Assembly (NCBI GenBank): GCA_016290835.1
Contig: JAEEVG010000001.1
Coordinates: 90,554 to 154,553 of the forward strand
Direction of reading: 5' to 3'
Length of the DNA: 64,000 nucleotides
Origin: Bacteroidales bacterium
GTDB lineage: Bacteria; Bacteroidota; Bacteroidia; Bacteroidales; UBA932
Position numbers and translations under genes: made by a program
In this document: one piece after another, positions 58,004 through 64,000 of the stretch
Numbering within the stretch: position 1 is the first letter of the stretch
Layout of the letters: each line of letters starts with the position of its first letter
Notes under the pieces: model-generated
Databases searched by the model: none
What the model saw: the letters and a program-made list of their open reading frames with translations, nothing else
Told to the model about the DNA's origin: nothing

Positions 58004-58504
58004 ATGTCCAACTACCAGATTGATGCAATCGACCGTAAGATTCTCTCCTATCTGGTGAACAACGCCCGGATGCCTTTCCTGGAGATCGCCCGCGAATGCG
58101 GCATCTCCGGCGCGGCCATCCACCAGCGTGTCCGCAAGATGGAGAACAACGGTGTGATCAGCGGCTCCCGGCTGGTGGTCAAGCCCGGCGCCCTCGGTCT
58201 CAATGTCTGCGCTTTCATCAGCGTGAATCTCTCAGAGGACAACAAATACCCGGATGTCGTGGCGGCGCTCAAGCACATTCCCGAGATCGTGGAATGCCAC
58301 TTCGTCACGGGTAAGGCGGCCCTTTTCCTGAAGGTGTATTGCTTTGACAATGAGCACCTGATGAGCATCCTGCTGAATACCATCCAGCGCATCCCCTACA
58401 TCCAGTCCACGGACACGATGATCTCCCTCGACCAGTCCTTCGAACGCGAAGTGTGGGTCAAGGATTACAAGACCACCAGCTTCCACGCTATTTCCGCTGT
58501 GTAA
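58004..58504 (+). CDS. Lrp/AsnC family transcriptional regulator
   Basis: 166 aa. 'IDAIDRKILSYLVNNARMPF' starts the N-terminal helix-turn-helix ('IARECGISGAAIHQRVRKME'), and an RAM/effector domain covers about 70-150 ('LNVCAFISVNLSEDN', 'VVECHFVTGKAALFLKVYC' region). It probably senses an amino acid. It lies 11 nt after topA and overlaps the convergent ispD by 17 bp. Confidence 0.92.
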   Translation: MSNYQIDAIDRKILSYLVNNARMPFLEIARECGISGAAIHQRVRKMENNGVISGSRLVVKPGALGLNVCAFISVNLSEDNKYPDVVAALKHIPEIVECHFVTGKAALFLKVYCFDNEHLMSILLNTIQRIPYIQSTDTMISLDQSFEREVWVKDYKTTSFHAISAV

Positions 58505-59165
58505 GGATCGCCTCCGCGAGGGCGAGATCCTCCGGAGTCGTGATTTTGAAGTTGAGCCGCTCGCCTTCCTCGAAGGTGAGCGGAATGCCGTATCTGGCCG
58601 CCACGGAAGCATCGTCCGTGAATGAGAGTTCGTAGGCCTGGGTGTAGGCGGCCTTGATGTCTTCCGAGCGGAACATCTGCGGGGTCTGGACGGCCACCAC
58701 TTTCGAGCGGTCGGGGTCCGGGAGATCCGGATCCGTGGAACGCAGCGTATCCACGACGGGCCGCACGGGCAGCAGGGCCCGGCAGCCCTCCTGCATCCGC
58801 TCCGTCATCCGGCGGACCAGTTCGGCCGAGATCAGGGGCCGCACGCCGTCGTGGATGGACACGATGGCCCCGTCGGGGACTTTCCTGAGGGCGTTCTGCA
58901 CGGAGTGGAAACGGGTCAGGCCGCCCGCCACGAGGGTCTGCGGGCAGTTGAACGAGTAGGCGGCACAGAGGTCTTTCCAGGTTTGGAAATGGGTGCGCGG
59001 GAGCACCGTGATGACTTTCATCCCGGGCACCGCCTCCACGAATTGCTCGATGGTGCGCTGGAGAATCGGGCGATTGTCCAGCAGGAGGAACTGCTTGGGC
59101 AGGTCGCCTCCCATCCGGGTGCCGCTGCCGCCCGCCACGAAGATTCCGTAGATAATTCTGCTCAT
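58488..59165 (-). CDS. ispD: 2-C-methyl-D-erythritol 4-phosphate cytidylyltransferase
   Basis: 225 aa. It makes CDP-ME in the non-mevalonate isoprenoid route. 'FVAGGSGTRMGGDLPKQFLL' is the CTP-binding loop, 'VSIHDGVRPLIS' and 'VQTPQMFRSEDIKAAY' are conserved ispD stretches, and 'DDASVAARYGIPLTFEEGE' follows. Its -7 element TATTTTTG lies at 59187-59194, back to back with the mreB promoter. Confidence 0.92.
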   Translation of the reverse strand: MSRIIYGIFVAGGSGTRMGGDLPKQFLLLDNRPILQRTIEQFVEAVPGMKVITVLPRTHFQTWKDLCAAYSFNCPQTLVAGGLTRFHSVQNALRKVPDGAIVSIHDGVRPLISAELVRRMTERMQEGCRALLPVRPVVDTLRSTDPDLPDPDRSKVVAVQTPQMFRSEDIKAAYTQAYELSFTDDASVAARYGIPLTFEEGERLNFKITTPEDLALAEAILTQRK

Positions 59166-59186
59166 GGGCCTGAGGGATAGTTTCTA

Positions 59187-59194
59187 CAAAAATA
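59187..59194 (-). promoter_or_regulatory. -7 element of ispD
   Basis: TATTTTTG on the minus strand, 21 bp before the start. Confidence 0.45.
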
Positions 59195-59216
59195 CGGAAA
59201 AAATGTCAAGAAAATA

Positions 59217-59249
59217 TTTTGTTTTTCTCTGCGTTTGAGCGTAAATTTG
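59217..59249 (+). promoter_or_regulatory. promoter of the mre-mrd-rodA operon
   Basis: TTTTG (59217-59221), exactly 20 bp, TAAATTTG (59242-59249): a full consensus promoter 28 bp before mreB. Confidence 0.75.
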
Positions 59250-59277
59250 TATTTCAATACGAATCGAATCAGATACT

Positions 59278-60306
59278 ATGGCATTCTCTTTTCTGAACCA
59301 GGAACTGGCTATCGATCTGGGCACCGCCAACACCGTCATTTACCAGAATGACCAGATTGTGTTGGATGAGCCCAGCATCGTGGCCATCGATAATAATTCG
59401 GGCAAATGCATCGCCCTCGGCACCCAGGCCAAACTGATGCACGAGCGGACCAGCCCGGGCGTCAAGACCGTCCGGCCGCTGCGTGACGGCGTGATCGCCG
59501 ACTTCAACGCGGCGGAGATGATGATCCGCGGCTTCATCAAGCAGGCCGGCGGACGCCACCGCAGCCTCTTCACGCCGAACCTCAAGGTGGTGGTCGGCAT
59601 CCCTTCCGGATCCACGGAAGTGGAGATCCGCGCCGTCCGCGACTCCACGGAGCACGCCGGCGGACGCGACGTGTACCTCATCTTCGAGCCGATGGCGGCC
59701 GCGCTCGGAATCGGCCTCAACGTCGTGGCTCCGCAGGGCAACATGGTCGTGGATATCGGCGGCGGCACCACCGAGATCGCCGTGATCTCGCTGGGCGGCC
59801 TGGTGGTCCAGGACAGCATCCGCACCGCCGGCGACGTGTTCACGAGCGACATCCAGTACTACCTCCGCCAGCAGCACAACATCCGCGTCGGCGAGATTAC
59901 CGCCGAGAAGATCAAGATGGCGGTGGGCGCCGTGATTCCCGACCTGCTGGAGGAAGAGGAGCCCGCCCCCTTCGTGGTCCGCGGTCCGAACCTGATGACG
60001 GCGCACCCGGTCGAGGCCACGATCACCCACCAGGAGATCGCCCACTGCCTCGACAAGTCCATCGCCAAAATCGAAGCCTCCATTCTCCACGTCCTGGAGA
60101 ACACCCCGCCGGAGCTCTACGCCGACATCGTGGAGAACGGCATCTACCTGTCCGGCGGCGGCGCCCTGCTCCGCGGCCTGGCCAGACGTTTCCAGGACAA
60201 GGTCAACATTGCATTCCACGTGTCTGAAGACCCGCTCCACGCTGTGGCGCGCGGCACGTGCGACGCCCTCAAGCATACCGACCGCTATTCCTTCCTGATG
60301 CGCTAG
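59278..60306 (+). CDS. mreB: rod shape-determining protein MreB
   Basis: 342-aa bacterial actin. 'AIDLGTANTVIYQNDQIVLD' (phosphate 1), 'VVDIGGGTTEIAVISLGGLV' (phosphate 2) and 'IYLSGGGALLRGLARRF' (adenosine) are all present. It assembles into membrane-bound filaments that orient the elongation machinery. First gene of the operon. Confidence 0.96.
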   Translation: MAFSFLNQELAIDLGTANTVIYQNDQIVLDEPSIVAIDNNSGKCIALGTQAKLMHERTSPGVKTVRPLRDGVIADFNAAEMMIRGFIKQAGGRHRSLFTPNLKVVVGIPSGSTEVEIRAVRDSTEHAGGRDVYLIFEPMAAALGIGLNVVAPQGNMVVDIGGGTTEIAVISLGGLVVQDSIRTAGDVFTSDIQYYLRQQHNIRVGEITAEKIKMAVGAVIPDLLEEEEPAPFVVRGPNLMTAHPVEATITHQEIAHCLDKSIAKIEASILHVLENTPPELYADIVENGIYLSGGGALLRGLARRFQDKVNIAFHVSEDPLHAVARGTCDALKHTDRYSFLMR

Positions 60307-60307
60307 G

Positions 60308-61141
60308 ATGCCCCGGGGTCAGAAAACGACGTCTTCCCTCGTGTGCGCGGCAATCTTCATCTTGATGGAGGTTGCTGCGCTCACAATGTTGCACGCCAGT
60401 TCGACCCTGCAGGGTATTTGGATCAACCGCGCCTCGCACCGCACGATGGCCCTGCTGTGGGGCAGCGGCGAGAAAATCCGAAGCCATTTCCAGCTCGAAG
60501 AGCTCAATCTCGAACTGCAGGCGGAGAACGCCGCCCTGCAGGAGCGGCTGCGCGCCTATGAGCGGGGGGAGGTGGAGCAGGAGGAACTCGCCCGCCTCGC
60601 CGCCCGCGAGTCGGACGCCTATCGCTACACCCCGGCCACCGTGGTCAAGATGAGCCGCAACCGAACCCGCAACTACATCATCCTCAACAAGGGCTCCGAA
60701 GATGGGATCCGCCCCCAGAGCGGCATCATCTCCGACCGGGGCGTGGTGGGGATCGTGGAGGCCGTGGACCGGCACTATTCCTATGGACTGACCCTGATGA
60801 ACCCGCAGATGAGCGTGGGGGCCCGGGTGGGCCGCACCGACGTGGTGGCGCCCCTGTCCTGGGACGGCCGCAGCACCTCCGGGGCCGTGGTGCGCAACCT
60901 CCCGCCGCATTACGAAATCGCGCCGGGCGACACGGTCCGCACGAGCGGCTATTCGACCATCTTCCCGCCGGGAGTGCCGATCGGCTTGACCGGGGCCACC
61001 CGCCTGGTGGACGGCTCCACGCGGCAGGTGGACGTGACCCTTTTCCAGGATTTCGCCACGCTGCGCTATGTGACCGTGGTGGAGAACCTCGAACGTAGTG
61101 AAATCATGGCCCTGGAAGCCAGGGAGGAGGAGGGGCAATGA
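60308..61141 (+). CDS. mreC: rod shape-determining protein MreC
   Basis: 277 aa. One N-terminal membrane helix (about 9-30), a coiled coil ('LEELNLELQAENAALQERLR') and the beta-rich periplasmic domain ('KGSEDGIRPQSGIISDRGVV', 'YSYGLTLMNPQMSVGARVGR'). It links MreB to PBP2 outside the membrane. The stop overlaps mreD by 4 nt (ATGA). Confidence 0.93.
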   Translation: MPRGQKTTSSLVCAAIFILMEVAALTMLHASSTLQGIWINRASHRTMALLWGSGEKIRSHFQLEELNLELQAENAALQERLRAYERGEVEQEELARLAARESDAYRYTPATVVKMSRNRTRNYIILNKGSEDGIRPQSGIISDRGVVGIVEAVDRHYSYGLTLMNPQMSVGARVGRTDVVAPLSWDGRSTSGAVVRNLPPHYEIAPGDTVRTSGYSTIFPPGVPIGLTGATRLVDGSTRQVDVTLFQDFATLRYVTVVENLERSEIMALEAREEEGQ

Positions 61142-61653
61142 GAAGCACGACGCTCAAATTCATCCTGCTCGCCGTGGCGCAGGTGGTCCTGTGGAACTAT
61201 TTCAATTTTTCACAGTACCTGCTGATCGCCTTCCTGCCGGCCCTCATCCTCTGCCTGCCGGTCGGCTGCGGCACCATCCGCGCGATGATCATCGCCTTCG
61301 TGCTGGGCCTGGCGGTGGATTTCCTCGTGTCCGGGCAGCTCGGCCTCACCTCTTTCGCGCTGGTGCCCGTGGCCCTGCTGCGCCGCCCGGTCATCAGCCT
61401 GGTGTTCGGCTCGGAACTCTTCGCCCGCGGCGAGGACCTGTCGGTCCGGCGCCAGGGCTGGCAGAAGTTCCTGCTCTCCCTGCTGATGCTCACCGCCGTC
61501 TTCCTGCTGCTCTACCTGTGGGTGGAAGATGCCGGGATGCATCCTTTCTGGTTCCTCGCCGTGAAGTTCGCCGCCTCCCTGGCGGCCAGCCTCGCAGTGT
61601 CCCTGCTCGTCGCCAACCTGATGCTTGAAGAGACCGGTGAGCGATGGAAATGA
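61138..61653 (+). CDS. mreD: rod shape-determining protein MreD
   Basis: 171 aa, hydrophobic with about five membrane helices ('LLIAFLPALILCLPVGCG', 'MIIAFVLGLAVDFLVSGQLG', 'FLLSLLMLTAVFLLLYLWVE'). Position between mreC and mrdA and the pattern 'GL..D' support MreD, a poorly conserved partner of MreC. Overlaps both neighbours. Confidence 0.9.
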   Translation: MRSTTLKFILLAVAQVVLWNYFNFSQYLLIAFLPALILCLPVGCGTIRAMIIAFVLGLAVDFLVSGQLGLTSFALVPVALLRRPVISLVFGSELFARGEDLSVRRQGWQKFLLSLLMLTAVFLLLYLWVEDAGMHPFWFLAVKFAASLAASLAVSLLVANLMLEETGERWK

Positions 61654-63467
61654 ACCGCAAAAATAAGCTTCTGGCCGGCTTGGCGGTCGTCGCGGCTGTC
61701 CTGCTGGGGAAGCTGTTCTATATCCAGATCGTCAACGATTCGTACAAGACGGACGCATCGAACAACTCGATGGTCTATAACTACATCTACCCGCCCCGCG
61801 GGGTCATCTACGACCGCAACGGCGAGATCCTGGTGGGCAACGAGGTCTGCTACGACATCTCCGTGACCCCCCGCGACGTGCAGCCCTTCGACACCCTGGC
61901 CCTTGCCAACGCGCTGGATACCACCGTCACGTTCATCCAGGAGCGGATGGCCTACTACAGGATGTACCGCTCCCGCATCGGCTGGCAAACCCTGACCTTC
62001 ATCAAGCACATCACCCCCGAGAACTACATCAAGTTCGCCGAGGAGGCCTACCGTTTCCCGGGCTTCAAGGCCGAGGTGCGCAGCGTCCGCCAGTACCCCT
62101 TCAATGCCGGCGGCAACCTGCTGGGCTACATTTCCGAAGTGGATGCGGACTTCATCAAGACCCATCCCGACTACCGTTCGGGGGACTATGTGGGCAAGAC
62201 CGGCCTGGAGGCCGCGATGGAGGAGAAACTGCGCGGCGTCAAGGGCTACCACATCTTCCTGCGCGATTCGCGCAACCGCCTCCAGTCGCCCTATATGGAC
62301 GGAGCGGAGGACAAGGAGGCCGAGCCCGGCAAGGACGTGGTCTCCACGATCGACGCGCACCTGCAGCAGTACGGCCAGCGCCTGATGGAGGGTAAGATTG
62401 GTTCGGTCGTGGCCATCGAGCCGTCCACCGGCGAGATCCTGGCGATGGTTTCCAGCCCGGGCATCGACGTGGACGTGCTCGGCGACATCGGGCGCCACTA
62501 CAGCGAGATCGCCCGCAACCCGCGCAAGCCGATGTTCAACCGCACCGTGATGGCCTCCTATCCGCCCGGTTCGGTGTTCAAATTGATCAACGGCCTGATC
62601 GGCCTGCAGGAGGGCACCCTGGTGCCGTCCGACTCCTATCCCTGCAACCACGGCTTCCCTTACGGCGGCAACCGACGCCTGGGCTGCCACGGACACGCGT
62701 CGCCCCTCAACCTGCTGAGCGCCATTGCCACCTCCTGCAACGGGTATTTCTGCTACGTCTTCCGCAACATCCTGGACAACAAGAAGTACAAGACGGTCTC
62801 GGATGCCTTCGACGTCTGGCGGGAGTATGTGCTCAGTTTCGGCTTCGGCCGGAAACTCGGCAGCGATTTCCCTTCCGAACTGGGCGGCAACATCCCGACC
62901 TCGGCCTTCTATGACAAGGTTTACGGTAAGGGCCGCTGGCGCTTCCAGACCGTCATCTCCCTGTCCATCGGCCAGGGCGAGATCGGCGCAACGCCCTTGC
63001 AGATCGCCAATCTCGCCGCCACGATGGCCAACCGGGGCTACTACTACATCCCCCACATCGTCAAGGATTCCGAGGGGATCGAGATCGACCCCAAATACAA
63101 GGAGCGCCAGTACACGATGGTCGATACGACCCACTTCCACACCGCCGTGGAGGGAATGTACATGGCCGTCAACGGCGGCGGCTCGGCGGGCGGCACCGCC
63201 TTCGCCGCCCGCGTCCCGGGACTGGACGTCTGCGGCAAGACCGGCACCGCCCAGAACCCGCACGGCAAGGACAATTCCGTGTTCATCTGTTTCGCGCCCA
63301 AGGACAATCCCAAGATCGCCGTGGCCGCGTATGTCGAGAATGCCGGTTTCGGGGCCACCTGGGCCCTGCCGGTGGCGTCGCTGATGCTGGAGAAATACCT
63401 CACCGGTGAGATCTCTGCATCGCGGAAGTACCTGGAAGACCGTCTGTTGACCACCCGATTCTTCTGA
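61644..63467 (+). CDS. mrdA: penicillin-binding protein 2 (elongation transpeptidase)
   Basis: 607 aa. Membrane helix about 8-25; dimerisation domain with 'YIYPPRGVIYDRNGEILVGN'; transpeptidase with 'SYPPGSVFKLINGLIGLQEG' (active Ser, S-V-F-K), 'ATSCNGYFCYVF' (S-C-N) and 'VCGKTGTAQNPHGKDNSVF' (K-T-G). It cross-links wall during elongation with RodA. A second ATG 6 nt later is possible. Overlaps mreD by 10 nt. Confidence 0.95.
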   Translation: MEMNRKNKLLAGLAVVAAVLLGKLFYIQIVNDSYKTDASNNSMVYNYIYPPRGVIYDRNGEILVGNEVCYDISVTPRDVQPFDTLALANALDTTVTFIQERMAYYRMYRSRIGWQTLTFIKHITPENYIKFAEEAYRFPGFKAEVRSVRQYPFNAGGNLLGYISEVDADFIKTHPDYRSGDYVGKTGLEAAMEEKLRGVKGYHIFLRDSRNRLQSPYMDGAEDKEAEPGKDVVSTIDAHLQQYGQRLMEGKIGSVVAIEPSTGEILAMVSSPGIDVDVLGDIGRHYSEIARNPRKPMFNRTVMASYPPGSVFKLINGLIGLQEGTLVPSDSYPCNHGFPYGGNRRLGCHGHASPLNLLSAIATSCNGYFCYVFRNILDNKKYKTVSDAFDVWREYVLSFGFGRKLGSDFPSELGGNIPTSAFYDKVYGKGRWRFQTVISLSIGQGEIGATPLQIANLAATMANRGYYYIPHIVKDSEGIEIDPKYKERQYTMVDTTHFHTAVEGMYMAVNGGGSAGGTAFAARVPGLDVCGKTGTAQNPHGKDNSVFICFAPKDNPKIAVAAYVENAGFGATWALPVASLMLEKYLTGEISASRKYLEDRLLTTRFF

Positions 63468-63469
63468 GT

Positions 63470-64000
63470 ATGCTGCAAGTGGAGACGCCCGGTTCCTTCG
63501 ACAGGGGCCTGCGGAAGACGGTCGACTGGCGGCTGGTGATCTGCTACCTGCTGCTGGTACTTATCGGCTGGCTCAACATCTACGCTTCCATCCATTCCAC
63601 CGAACCCGCCTCCATCTTCGACTGGGAGGCGCGCAGCGGCAAGCAGTTCATCTGGATGCTGACGGCCTTCGTGCTGGATGTCCTGATCTTGTTCGTGATC
63701 AATCCGCGGCTCTGGGAGGTGGTCTCGCCCTATGCTTATGTGCTGGTGTTCTTCCTGCTGGTGCTGGTGATTTTCGTCAGCAAGGATGTCAAGGGCTCGC
63801 ACTCGTGGTTCGAATTGGGCCCGGTCAAGTTCCAGCCCGCCGAAATCTCCAAGATCACGACTTCGCTGTTGCTGGCGATGGTGATGAGCAAGCCCAATTT
63901 CCGTATGTCCAACCGACGGCATTTCCTGTACGTGACGCTGATCATCGGCCTGCCGATGCTGGCGATCCTGGGCGAGAGCGAGACGGGGTCGGCCCTTGTG
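63470..64000 (+). CDS. rodA: RodA, peptidoglycan glycosyltransferase (cut by window edge)
   Basis: 177 codons to the window end. 'VDWRLVICYLLLVLIGWLNI' (first helix), 'SGKQFIWMLTAFVLDVLILF', 'VKGSHSWFELGPVKFQPAEI' (the conserved [GS]-x-x-W-[IF]-x-[LI]-G-x-x-x-x-QP-[SA]-E motif) and 'ILGESETGSALV' identify the SEDS family. It polymerises lipid II together with PBP2. The start is 2 nt after mrdA; the 3' half is outside the window. Confidence 0.93.
   Translation, partial: MLQVETPGSFDRGLRKTVDWRLVICYLLLVLIGWLNIYASIHSTEPASIFDWEARSGKQFIWMLTAFVLDVLILFVINPRLWEVVSPYAYVLVFFLLVLVIFVSKDVKGSHSWFELGPVKFQPAEISKITTSLLLAMVMSKPNFRMSNRRHFLYVTLIIGLPMLAILGESETGSALV

Overview
The window looks like a chromosomal segment of an uncultured-type Bacteroidales bacterium (phylum Bacteroidota) of fairly high GC. 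The evidence is the recurrent -33 TTTG / about 20 bp / -7 TAnnTTTG promoter pattern with few Shine-Dalgarno sites, the many lipoproteins with a Cys-Asn-Lys-like start, fimbrillin-like 'TKA' lipoproteins, a FISUMP domain pair, a DUF3109 gene, and polysaccharide-degrading PL11 and GH43 enzymes. No rRNA, CRISPR array, transposase, integrase or phage structural gene was seen.

Layout. 0-2 kb: a tRNA with CAU anticodon, an Hsp20 gene and several relics (LRR tail, ssb tail, unknown fragment) around a DUF4313 gene. 2-4.5 kb: a lipoprotein, a 32-bp-period repeat array, an outer-membrane barrel and small unknown genes. 4.5-16.6 kb: an accessory region dominated by five copies of a two-gene module, a peptide of about 40 aa with a Y-x-[SA]-P motif followed by a fimbrillin-like lipoprotein whose C-terminal part differs each time. 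A sixth copy, with RTX repeats, lies at 28.5-30.6 kb. One peptide copy carries an in-frame TGA. Two copies share a near-identical 168-bp promoter-plus-peptide cassette. A second, 100-bp promoter repeat stands before two unrelated membrane genes. 17.0-18.5 kb: a ybaK gene whose middle has been replaced by a self-contained AAA ATPase gene. 18.5-21.7 kb: a four-gene operon with a bacterial voltage-gated channel and a secreted STN-hydrolase fusion. 22-26 kb: a fatty-acid-type operon (acyl ligase, FabF, FabZ, FabI) without an ACP gene. 26.5-37.6 kb: PL11 lyase, RTX lipoprotein, NlpC/LysM hydrolase, Fe-alcohol dehydrogenase, transglutaminase-like lipoprotein and GH43.

37.6-64 kb is mostly conserved core: comF, fabG, an M24 peptidase, an inositol-monophosphatase-like gene, hemW, DUF3109, an M16-like pseudopeptidase, a TPR protein, a U32 peptidase, then prmC-ddl-PBP1A facing topA-lrp, ispD, and the cell-shape operon mreB-mreC-mreD-mrdA-rodA (rodA cut by the window edge). 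PBP1A, Ddl, MreBCD, PBP2 and RodA together cover wall precursor synthesis, polymerisation and elongation control.

The most interesting material is the peptide/lipoprotein module family with its cassette duplications and relics. The constant front end and variable C-terminal domains suggest a shuffled surface-display system. All homology calls were made by eye from translated sequence; no database search was run.
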